A stretch of 64,000 bases of DNA. Origin: Spirogloea muscicola (lineage: Eukaryota; Streptophyta; Zygnematophyceae; Spirogloeales; Spirogloeaceae). Each line of letters opens with the position of its first letter. Position 1 is the stretch's first letter. The translations under genes were made by a program, and so were the position numbers. The notes under the pieces are model-generated. The model made no database searches, was not told the DNA's origin, and saw only the letters and a list, made by a program, of their open reading frames with translations. Below, in pieces: positions 21,460-31,159 of the stretch. The stretch spans positions 907,594-971,593 of the forward strand of contig WELB01000026.1 in NCBI GenBank assembly GCA_009602725.1, written 5' to 3'.

Positions 21460-23925
21460 TTACTGTCTTGAAAAGTAGGCCAAAAATTCTTGATTGCCAT
21501 CGGTGCCTTTCAGCGGAGAAGGGATCCAGCCGTGGCACTGGAGCCCCAAGCTCTCAACCCCGCTGACGATCTTCTCTACAACCTGCAGCAGACGCAATGC
21601 TATTGAGCAAGGAGATGGTCCCAGCCAGGAAGCTGCAATTAAGATGGACATTGCATGCGCGATACATACTAAGCAAGTGACCACTGTTGGCTCAGAATGT
21701 CGACTCTGTCTGGCTCACCTGGCTGTGGACCTGTGCATCACGCACAATGCCCCCTCCTCCGACCTGCAAACCAGAATGCCAAATAGTCCGTCAGAAGAAC
21801 AGCATCCAGCAGCAATGAAGTCACACAGTAAGGGAGAAGGTCGAGAGACACTCTCCCATTTTGTGTTCGCAGCCAAATCAGCGCAAGTACTCAGAAGGCT
21901 ATTGTGTGAAGCCGTTGAGAGGAGCGCAGAACCTGCTCTCGCCGAGCTTCAAACTGAGGCTTGATGAGTGTGATGAGCTCTGCCTTCGTCTTCATGACAG
22001 AGCACACAGCCGGAAGGACCTGCTTCAAGCTCGGTCATAGCTATACACGTCAAAGGAGCTCGAACACCGTGGTAAGGAAGGTTCTTAACTACCATGGGGA
22101 CAGTCCACTGAGACCATACATCTACTCAGATTGTTGACTGTCTACTAGCTCAGCAATAACAAGTGTGCATGCTTACAAAGCAGCTCACATTACTTGTCAT
22201 GCGCAACTCATACCACTGGTCACCTCAGAACAAACAATAAAGCAAGTATCTCACAAGGAGAATGGAGATGAAAGAGAGATCAAGCGTGACAATGTCAACT
22301 GGCTCCGGCAAGCCGGGTAGATGGCGTAGATTTGTTCGCTCCATGACTACAACTCTATTGTCTGTTCTGATCTTCTCACTCACCTGTCAAGCACATTGAC
22401 ATTTCCTCTTGTAAGATTCAGGAAGCAGGTCAAATGTCTCCACCACTCAGAAGGCCACTAAGCACCACTTGAACCAAGCTGCTACTGTGTGCAAATGATC
22501 CTGTCTAAAGTGAGGCAAGTTTGTAGCGGTGACCTGGCCATATCCCACGTCTACGCCGTACACTCTGAGGGCCCCACGCTGCAGCAAGCAGTCTGTGAAG
22601 CCGCCTGTCGACAGTCCAGCATCTAAGGCTACCTTGTCTGAGACATCGACTTTGAAATGCTCAAGTGCGCCCTCTAGCTTGTACCCTGCCCTGCAAAGCC
22701 TCAGTACAGTAAGATGAACTTCCGTCTAGCCGCAACCGGAGGTTGTTCTAGGGTTCATAGGGAGCACATTTAGCTAGTTATTATAGAATCCATCCTTGTT
22801 GTGAGCATGCAGCCATTTTATATATTGTTATATTCTCACCTGCACACAAACCTGGGTATCTCTGCTGTGATCCTTATCTGGGCATCTTCTGCAGTCATTG
22901 TGCCTGACTTCACAGCCGGCTTATCACCCACAAGCACTTTGCCTGCAAGTAGCATGATGATGTTCCATCAAGGTTCTCATTGCTGACAATCTCATAGTAC
23001 ATTCAGGAAGCACATCCAACATGTCACCGCAGTTTTGTGCACCAATCTAACTGCTGATTAGCAAAGTATGAAAAGCTGACCTGACGTTCTGCATCAGCAG
23101 CAGAGCGAGCATGTAGCAAATTGGACCTCTCTCACCTTGGACTATCCATGACTGGATTGTCGAGCGACTGTACTCTGGATAACGCTCCATGCAGACTTCA
23201 TCCAACCTCCTCCGCCTCCTAGGAGGCCTGCCAAATAAGTGGCATGGGGTTTGCATAATCAACACAACCAACATCCTCCAAAAGTAGAAATCATCTGAAC
23301 ACCGCAGCTCAACAAAAGAAAATGTAAACAGGCTGGCATTTTCAGTCAGAGCCAAGACTTTTGAAAGCCCAATGCTAGGGTTTCAACGTTCAGCAGCTGC
23401 AAGAGCGCTGGAAGGAGCAACGACTGACTTTTGAGTGAAGGCCTCTCTAGCACTTGTTGCACTGGCCGCAGTCTTATCACCTCCTGAACCCCAAGAGGCA
23501 CGCCGTCTGCAAAGAGCTGCAGCTACTCACGGTTGTCAAATCCTCAGGTGACGATAAATGGATATGACTGCCAGAATTGCTCCAGAGATGCTGAGTCTCA
23601 CGTACTTCAGAGCAGAAAATTCTCCGAGACTTGATTTCGATCAAGTGCACATCAGCTCCACAGTCGCCAGCGTCCGGCAGGACATGCTATGCTGCAAGTG
23701 ATCACGGCAACTCATAGCACCCTCGCCATAGTCGGAGGCCTTGCTACCTGAGGACGTGCAGTCTGCCAACACCGACTTCCAACAGCGTGGCCACTGGCGG
23801 CTGCTGTGTGCCACGACTGCGATGCTCCCGCCATTGCCGGCAGGTTGTACGCGTTGCAGAAATTCTCTGGTGGCTGCTGCTCCGAGGCGGCGGCTGAGCG
23901 CGCTTGCGCCGCCGTTGATGAGCAT
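21460..23925 (-). CDS. TlyA-type S4/FtsJ RNA methyltransferase
   Basis: Bacterial-type 2'-O-methyltransferase of ribosomal RNA; TlyA methylates 16S and 23S rRNA. Phase-consistent exons: an N-terminal one from ATG 23925; one near 23.23-23.14 kb with the S4 start (RLDEVCMERYPEYSRSTIQS); 22942-22840 (KVLVGDKPAVKSG...EIPRFVC); 22690-22534 (AGYKLEGALEHF, SAM motif LDAGLSTGGFTDCLLQRGA, VYGVDVGYGQ); 22383-22255 (VVVMERTNLRHL, DIVTLDLSFIS); 22019-21933 (ITLIKPQFEARREQ); 21763-21719 (VGGGGIVRDAQVHSQ); 21582-21460 (WIPSPLKGTDGNQEFL). The usual VSR before the methyltransferase domain reads VCR. The first exon encodes an Arg/Ser/Ala-rich leader starting MLINGGASALSRRLGAAATR, which suggests organelle import. 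Organelle rRNA is the inferred target. Confidence 0.9.
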
Positions 23926-24177
23926 GCGGAGCAGTCGCCTGCGTGCGCCCGGGCCACACCGGAAGCGCGGCAGGGCTTGCGGGGCGGCGCAGGCGCCGGC
24001 TGGTCACGCGAGCTCTGCGCCCGGCCGTGCCGCCAGCGGCGGCGGGCCCGGAGCTGCGCCCGGCGGCGTTGTTAGCCAGTCGGCGGCGGCGGCGGCGGCC
24101 AGGGGCGGAAAGCCGAAGGGTCCGCGAGGGTAAACAGACACAAGCCTGTTTGCAGCGAGCTCAGCTGGTTCATGTGG

Positions 24178-24375
24178 ACCTTGTCGCTCGTTCGCGGGCT
24201 GGCTGTTCCCGGCCCTTGCCCCCGCCGTTGGGAGAGGCACTCCTTTGTCGACAGCCACCAGTCGATTTGGAAGCGCTGTTTCGTCATTCGTGGCTCCGTC
24301 ATGAACACCAGTATGTCTCTGGCTGGCGTCCTACACAGCCGCTCTTCATGTATCAGCTTCATGTATTAGACACGC
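24178..24375 (+). repeat. Diverged R1 and R3 repeat copies
   Basis: 24,180-24,245 matches R1 (GGGCTGGCTGTTCCCGGCCC, then CCCCCGCCGTTGGGAGAGGC). 24,300-24,370 carries R3-like ATGAACACC and AGCCGCTCTTCATGTATCAG. They lie in the divergent promoter region between the TlyA and TMEM69 genes. Confidence 0.65.
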
Positions 24376-24429
24376 TTTTGTGAACGAAAGAGACTAAGTC
24401 CAGAGTGAGCAGTCCGCCACACGCGCCGC

Positions 24430-27375
24430 CGCCGCCGCAGCTCGCCGCCGCCGCCGCCGCCGCCAGCGCCGCCGCAGNCGCGCGCTTCCTCGACCGCGGC
24501 GGCGCCGCTGGCGCGGGCTTCCCGCCCGAGCCGCTGCGGCGATGCGGCTTCGCGGGGCCCCCGCATGGCGTCGTCGACGGGCTCCCGACGTCGCAGGAGG
24601 CGGTCTCCAACGTCCGCCGCCTTCAGCCTGTGGTGCTGGGCGCCCGAGCCTTCGCTGGCGGTGGCTGCGGCGGTAGCAGCGTCGCAGCTGGGACGGCATT
24701 GAGACCGCGTCACAGCGCCCAGCTGCGGGGGCTCCAGGCCGTGGAACTGCTCGCCGAGGTAAGGCGCGCATGTCTCAGCGACTGCCCAAAAGTTGTTGGG
24801 GCTTCCCCAGTCCTGCGAGAGCTCGTGCATGCTAAGTCTTCTGCATGCGCCATGCTCGAGTGGCAACTAGGGAAGTGGAGAAGTGCTGGGCAGCTTGTCA
24901 GTGAGGAGTCGCACACGAGCAGCCAGGGCCAGTGAAACAGCTGGATTTGCTTGAGCTGGACGCAGCCCGACATTTGTCGGCCTTGACCAGCTGCACCCAT
25001 GGTTGGCATTGTCGAGTGGAGGTTGCAAGCAGTGAGCAGCCATGCATTCTCCATGCAAGACGGAGGAGAGCGTAGACGAGCTTGATACTCGTGATGCTGA
25101 GCTCAGCTCGTCTCATCGGGTGGCGCACAGAGCAAACCAGCTACCCTTCCATGCAGCAGGCTCTTGACGTCTACTCCTGCTGTTTCAACGAGCTCTGGCC
25201 CTGTGCCGGTAAGACATCACACTGATGCTAGCAGAGCAAGCTCAGCATGGTGGATATAGAGGGGCAAGCGGCGTGCTAAATGACATGGTTCAGCTGCATT
25301 GCAAGGTCCCGTAGTACTGGTGACTATCTAGTGCTGAGAAGAGATATGCTCATATACTGTAGCTGGAGCACTGCTAGTGTGTATTTGGAGCCGAAATCAT
25401 TGGCCTTTGAGCTCGGCGCGAGTTGCCGCTGCTTCTGAAGCAAAGGTTCTGGCACCCAATCTGACTTATCATCACGATTTCCAATCTGCAGCTGAGTTTT
25501 GTCGGTGTCTCAGGAGGCGGCTGCAAAAGCGGCAGCAGCAGCAGCAGCTCGTGGCAAGGGCTACTCAGAAGGTGGTCGCGGAGGGGGACGGACAAGTAGC
25601 TTCGGCGGCCGGGTGTGGCACAGCGTCACAGACCTGGCATCAGTGCCGCTGGTGCCCCTTTTGCTGGGCTTTGCAGGCGCAATCCCATTCGTAGCCCTCG
25701 CCCCTCCTGTGTCACCATTTGTACCGCTTCCGGTGAGTATTGTGCACACTAATAAGCATATTTGATAGACAGGATGACATGCTGTTTTTGGTTTCGTGTA
25801 AAACCAGGATGTCAATATCATTCACTTCTGTAGATACATGTATCTGTTGCCGCTGCCATTTGAAGAGGAAGCTTGCTACACCATTCTTGGATTGCCTATA
25901 GGTTAAGTGCCTATAAGTGCCTATAAATTAAGTGTCTGCAACATCAAGGGCAGGAAGGTTTTGCTGCTTCAGGAGACTGATACTGTGAATGCAAGCCATT
26001 GAGAAGAAATCTGGGCAGGTTGGAGTATGAAGGCTCAGAGCGAGTGTTCTGCTGCATGTGTGTGATGCTGCAAATTGGAAATCTGCAGGATAAGCTGCGA
26101 CAAAAGGCTGCCGAAGCACAGGCGGCATATGGAGCAACAATACTGTCATTCTTGGGTGGGCCGCATTGGGGTTTTGCAATGGCCAACTACCCAGGTGTGC
26201 CATCTGAAGTATTGTAATCAATCACATACAGCTAGCAATCAAGGCAGCGCTAAGAATCCCAATATCAAGTTCGTCGGAAGTAGTCCCTACACCACCTCTA
26301 AGCACAATCTACATCAGCAAGTATGATCAGCAAGCAGACTGTAGATGCTTTGTCCAAGCTAACAAAGATCAACTTACTGGGTTGTCTGCAGCAACGCATA
26401 CTCACAGCATAGCCAGCGCAACAGCAGGTGTCACAGCAAACATTGCAAGGTGCAGCGCAATTTGCTGAGTGCAGTTCAATGCAACTAGAACATGCGTGCA
26501 ATGCAGCTTGTTGGATACATAGTTGCTAGAAAGGCATTGGAGGTTCTTCTGAATCAGCCACCCAGTCGCAATATTGTTAGAATCAATTCTTGCAATCACA
26601 GTCTTTGCCCACTCAACTGCAGGTATACATGGGGTATTATTCCTGCATTGCTTGCCTGCTACGCTGTCCTGCAGCCTCCGCTGGAGAGATATGTCATCCT
26701 CATCGGATCTCTTGGGCTGGTGAGCCACTCACTGCAAGAGCCTGTGCGCCGAAAGCTCCACAGCACCTTGAGTACAAAATTCAGGCATGCTCAGTTGTTG
26801 GCAGTGGTTTCTTTTTAGACACTTTGATTTCATCGGCTATCAGCTTTTAAACAAAGCCTCGTCAAACAAGATAATACCTCAGCTCACGGTGAATTAGACA
26901 GTCTAGCTGAGAATGTCACAGGAGGGGATATCTGAGCCACAAGTCAATGCCTCTCTGTTGGGTTGCTTCTCATTTGTGACTGCTTTGAAGGGGGATGCAG
27001 GCTTTTGGAGTTGATGCAGTTTTTGCAAGGCTGAAGCTTGTGCCAGTCTGGTGAGTTGCACCAGAGTCATTTGAGTTTTGGGCTTCAAGCATTCACAAGG
27101 ACACGCTTATGTATAGCAACATAAGCAGCTCTAAGTAACATGATTGCATGTTCCTTCTGACGAGGTTTTTCTGTAAATGCTGCTGGATGTGTCACACTCA
27201 CTCCTGATGCTTTCAAGACAGGTACCTTCCTTTACGCGTTCCGCTGACGGTGCTGGCAATGGGCGGCTTGGCCACCACACTGTCGTGGGTTGCTGCATCA
27301 CCAATGGTGCCTCATCGGCATGACAAAAACGAAGGAGAGCGTGCAACAAGCACAAGAACGAGCAAGCGCTTGTAG
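24430..27375 (+). CDS. TMEM69/DUF3429 membrane protein
   Basis: Multi-pass inner-membrane protein of unknown function, found in proteobacteria, plants and (as TMEM69) animal mitochondria. Exons: one GC-rich exon ending at the donor near 24,759 (..QAVELLAE); 25514-25732 (first membrane helix LLLGFAGAIPFVALAPPVSP); 26089-26194 (AQAAYGATILSFLGGPHWGF, the family signature); about 26,622-26,719 (YTWGIIPALLACYAVLQPPL); 27001-27050 (VDAVFARLKLVPVW); 27222-27375 (LPLRVPLTVLAMGGLATTLS plus a charged tail). Two things are unresolved. The first exon has no ATG in frame and contains a single N at 24,478 inside a (GCC)n tract. The junction after 26194 is out of phase with the next conserved block, so a small exon may be missing. 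The leader is Ala/Arg-rich, which would suit an organelle. Confidence 0.8.
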
Positions 27376-27390
27376 CTCCTTGGTTGAATA

Positions 27391-27601
27391 GGAGTATGAT
27401 TGTTGGCTAGGCGGTCGAGTAGCTTCAAGTAGGCATAATACTTTGCAAGAACTCAAGGGTGCCCCAGCCCTGCTAGCTCGACTTGATCATTGGGAAGAGG
27501 AGCGGCACATTGCATCTTGCAAGGAGATGGACGAGACGGCTTGCCTCACTGCAGAGGCTCGGGTGTACAGGAAGCTCGCAAAAATCTGCTCTTCTTCATG
27601 A
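27391..27601 (+). CDS. Coding-like frame, possible 3' exon
   Basis: About 70 residues open to a stop at 27,601, with a charged, helical look (ALLARLDHWEEERHIASCKE, then AEARVYRKLAKI). It sits just after the TMEM69 stop. It may be the last exon of a gene whose other exons I could not find, an alternative TMEM69 3' exon, or chance. I do not recognise a family. Confidence 0.25.
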
Positions 27602-27894
27602 GTACATTGCCCTGTATTTTGGGCCTTGCTGAGTTTGTGTCAGCCCAATGCAACGTGGTCTCGGCTTGTGCCTCACTCGCCTCTAGCTCCGTTGTGCCTC
27701 CGTTGAACAATCTGACTGCTGGGGCGTGTTTGGTCCATTTGCAAAAGCTTGACATTGTATGAGCAGAGCAAATGGTGTAGATGACTGCATGGCAGCAAGA
27801 TTAGGCCGCTGCCTTGAGCAGCATTCTGTGGCAGGCCTGCAGACCTCACCGCACAAGAGCAGCTTGCCTGCATACGAGTGGAGATCTGGGGTCG

Positions 27895-27990
27895 TGTGCC
27901 CGACACTAAGAGATGGCTCTTCCAATGTATGGCAATGGCTGTGAGAGGCCAGCGCAAATCGAATGAACAGGATCCGATAGGGCTGGAAGG
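27895..27990 (-). repeat. R1 repeat copy
   Basis: Reverse-strand R1: AGATGGCTCTTCCAATGTAT, then GGCAATGGCTGTGAGAGGCC and GAATGAACAGG, matching the reverse complement of the R1 consensus with several differences. Confidence 0.65.
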
Positions 27991-28199
27991 CACAAAACAC
28001 AGGCGATTTCTGTAACATCTGCAGATGGAGGCTCAAGAATCTCTGGGCAGCAAGTGCAGATCGGAATGACTAGAGGGCGGAAAAGGGTCCGCCCTGTCAA
28101 CAGTTGTATAACAGCAGCCACTGAGTTAGGCGGGCGCCCGCGGAGTAGACAGTCGGCGACCGCTTCAAGCAAACGACGGCGTAGCCCCTGTCATGCGCG

Positions 28200-28905
28200 A
28201 GGGCGTCGATTGCTAGATGGTGTCTATATTTTTATATATAGACAAGTACTGACGAGCACAGACACCGCCATAAAGAAACCGAATGAAGTGGTCGGTCGCG
28301 TTGGTCAGGCTGACAAGGAAGGCAGTCTGATGAGAGGCCAACAGTGGAAATCGTTCGTAGTCTCGCTGATTGATAGTCTTGTACCATTATAGGGAAAATT
28401 AAGGCAAAACAAGTCTGAACTTGTAAGTTCCCCCCCAGAGCTGTTAGTCCTGAATTAGGACGAAAAGTTGGGTGAATATTTGAGCATTCTGTACAGAACC
28501 AGTCATTTTGTGGAATAGATTGTACTGGTGGTGTAAGGCAGTGTATATGACAATCTTTGTTGCAAGTTGAATGTGAAAGCATAACAGCAGCCTGGTCTGA
28601 ACGATGACAGATCATGCAAGATAAATACTCAGAAACCCATGGTCGGGTAGTGTGAATCGTAGTGTCTGTATTGCTCGAATGACAATGAGCAACCATTGTG
28701 CACGTGATCACTAGCGACGTGATTCCATGAGCCGCAAAGTATGACCACACCGGATGGAGGCTTTTCAATGACCTGGAGACGCAACGGTCCTGAATGTCCA
28801 GTGATTTGACTCTCACATATACGAAGTCACGCACATCAAGGTCTTCAGGTCTTGGTGTGAAACGCCGCAACAGATTGTAGCATACCTGCGAGTATCACGA
28901 TGTTG
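28200..28905 (-). mobile_element. Retroelement-like PHD-finger fossil (possible Ty3-type)
   Basis: The leftward reading has a stretch like the C-terminal end of a retroelement integrase region (FTPRPEDLDVRDFVYVRVKS) followed by a PHD-type zinc finger (CMICHRSDQAAVMLSHSTCN, then HIHCLTPP and WFCTEC). I recall PHD fingers in this position in Ty3-type elements of algae, but am not certain. It is a partial, broken copy and looks old. Ends were not defined. A fragment of a host PHD gene is the alternative. Confidence 0.4.
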
Positions 28906-28968
28906 AGCAATACGCAGGTATTCAGTCACTTGGTACAAGCAAGTCAATGAGGCGACAGCCACATGTAT

Positions 28969-29000
28969 CCACCCGGCTGGCTTCTAAGCCAGCCAGGTGG
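28969..29000. repeat. Strong inverted repeat (hairpin)
   Basis: GGCTGGCTT (28,975-28,983) and AAGCCAGCC (28,986-28,994) pair perfectly around a 2-nt loop. CCACC and GGTGG extend the stem after one mismatch. The core resembles the R1 hairpin, so this may be a derived R1 end. Confidence 0.75.
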
Positions 29001-29345
29001 CTCCTATAAGAGAAGCTCCTATAACATCAGCAGCCGCATTCTTCCTTAGCATAGGGCTTATTTATTGTAGCCGTACTTTCATTTGCACCAGTTTCTGCCT
29101 GAACAACGTGTTGGCTCGCATTGGCCTCCCTTTCATTTCATGCGCACCGCGCGCCTTCTCTCTCCCAAATTAGTTTGTCGGATCTGTCTGTGCAGAGGAA
29201 AGAAGAAGTGGCTCTCCCAATGGGGGCAAGGGCTGTGAGAAGCCAGCCCGTAAAGAATTGAGAAGGAAGAAAGTGCTCTCCCATGGAAGGTAGGGGCTGG
29301 AGAACCCTTAAAAGGATGGACAATGTCCAAAGAGCCGGAAGGCGC
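29000..29345. repeat. R3 fragment, R2 copy and two R1 copies
   Basis: 29,025-29,065 has R3-like ATCAGCAGCCGCATTC plus CCTTAGCATAGGGCTT. 29,086-29,165 is R2 (+): GTTGGCTCGCATTGGCCTCC, TTTCATTTCATGCGCACCGC. 29,205-29,262 and 29,270-29,340 are R1 in reverse (CTCTCCCAATGGGGGCAAGG, GGCTGTGAGAAGCCAGCC). This nested order of families recurs near 47.3 and 62.6 kb. Confidence 0.8.
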
Positions 29346-29783
29346 CTAACAGAAGAAAGTGCTCGCCCATGAAAGCCACACAGCTAGACACAAGACTACT
29401 GCAGATGGAAGCTTAGCAAGCTTCTCTCTCTCTCTAACGAACTCTTGTGTGCATCTGGACGGCATTTTACAGCCGCTCTTTAGTTATCAGCGGCCGCATT
29501 CTCTTTTGCCGAGCTTCCGTGAGTCGCTCCATTGCCAACCACAGCTGCCGCTTCTCGAGCTCGTGGTCCGCCGTGCTCGGTCCGCCGTGCTCGAGTCCGG
29601 GGCTCCTCGGCTCTGGCCCCACAGCTCGTGTCACACCGCCAGCCCGGAGCCCCATGCCTGCATCTGTTAGTCGGTGCAGCACACCCGCAACCACGGTGGC
29701 AGCTCCCCACTGCTGCTTTTCTCTTATACCCCGGCCCCCTCCTTCGAGAGCCTGGAGACGCTTTCATCACGCATGCCCGTGTG

Positions 29784-30454
29784 ATGAACGCGGGTACGCG
29801 GCTGTGCCGGAGGTGCAAGCGGCAGTTTGACCCGCAGCAGAATGAAGTGGCCGCGTGCGCCTACCACCGCGGCCTGTTTGTCTGTCGACGGCACGACGAC
29901 CAGAAACGGTGGGCCCTCACCACGGCCTCTCCGAGCCCGCAGCGGCAGCATTGTCCTTCGAGATACCTCGAGGGCTCTACTGCCGTTTATAATAAGAGAG
30001 ACTCAGCGCTGCTTCCCCTCTCGTCCAATTTGAGCAGCTATGCAGTTCAGCCAGTCGACTAGTGATGCTTGCCTGGCAGCCTTGGCGAAGATCGGACAGC
30101 AGACAGACATCCAACACTCACAGCCCGGCTCTGTATTAGACATCGACCACTCAGGTCTTTGGTCTACGTATGAGGTAATATGCTTGAGACCTTGCTATCG
30201 GTTGGCGCCACAGGAGCAGCTTCTTGTAGCGCTGTAGCGCAGGTGACTTGACAAGCCAGAGAGGGAAGCTACGCTGTCCTTTATGGTGACAGTCTTTGCG
30301 GGGCCTGATGGTCGACTGGATCGGCAGCAGGTACTACGAGCTGAAGGACGGAGAGGGGCCATATGCCGCGAGGTTCTATGACTGCTGTGGGGCGGAGTCC
30401 GAAGGGGCTCCTGGCTGCACCCAGTCGCGGCACATTACATTTGACGAGGATTGA
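29784..30454 (+). CDS. Small Cys/His-rich protein, function unknown
   Basis: Two exons, 29784-29908 and 30331-30454, join in phase (CG+G) across a GT-AG intron and encode 82 aa. Exon 1: MNAGTRLCRRCKRQFDPQQN, then CAYHRGLFVCRRHD. Exon 2: YYELKDGEGPYAARFYDCCG, APGC and the ending HITFDED. The spacing CxxC...CxYH...DCCG...GC...H suggests a compact zinc-binding fold. I have the impression that similar short proteins with an FDP..N...C.YH motif occur in algae and protists, but I know no name or function. Both the splice fit and the motif density argue that it is real. Confidence 0.7.
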
Positions 30455-31159
30455 CCAGCGCTCAGAGCTCATAGCAGGGCTGCTCTAATCCTCTGACCTG
30501 GAATCGAGCTTCTTGGCCTGTATCTTACTGCATCCATTGGACCACATAGTGGACAGTCATGTCTAGGGGCTGTCGGCAGTCTGCCTGCTCTGACAGCGCA
30601 TTGCTACACTGTACTTAAAAGTCAAGTAGGCGCTGACTGCCTTGCCATGCTATACTGTTGAGTGGACTAAAGTAAGGAAGCCCTTAACCTTAACAAATTG
30701 CCCCTGAACAACATATTCACGACCAAGAGGGTCGGGTTTGAGCACAGTAGCTCTTTGTAGTAGTTTTGTGTGCAACATGACCTGACGGTACTAGAGATAT
30801 CAGTCAACGGACTCCTGTCCCAAAGAGGCCAGAATAAATTGGCTGGGTAAGGAAAGTAAAAATTTGCCTTGGAAAAGCTTTCAGAAAGCCAATACCTGAT
30901 TGTACTTGAGGTAAGTTGTTGACAACCTATGACATAATTCAAGAAAATACTTGTGGTACAGGGTGGTACAATCAAGGCAGTAACGTGCCACACCCTGCCT
31001 CGTAGCCAACTAGCCGGTATTCAAAGGTGGAAAACAATTACACTGCTCAGCAGGCATTGTAATGGAGGGCTGAGCTGCACTACTTTGCACTGCTCAGCTT
31101 CTGCACCAATCTACACAACTGCAACAGCCTCATAAGTTGCCTAAGAAGCCTCATAAGTA
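30455..31159. other. Intergenic space before HIR genes
   Basis: About 700 bp with the 3' ends of the small Cys/His gene (+) and of the first HIR gene (-). No coding block, repeat or RNA gene was recognised. Confidence 0.5.

Noticed and set aside
17733-23925. Idea that the pseudouridine kinase and the next leftward gene form a kinase/pseudouridine-phosphate glycosidase fusion
   Set aside because: The upstream exons encode TlyA motifs, not a glycosidase, and have their own stop at 21,460.
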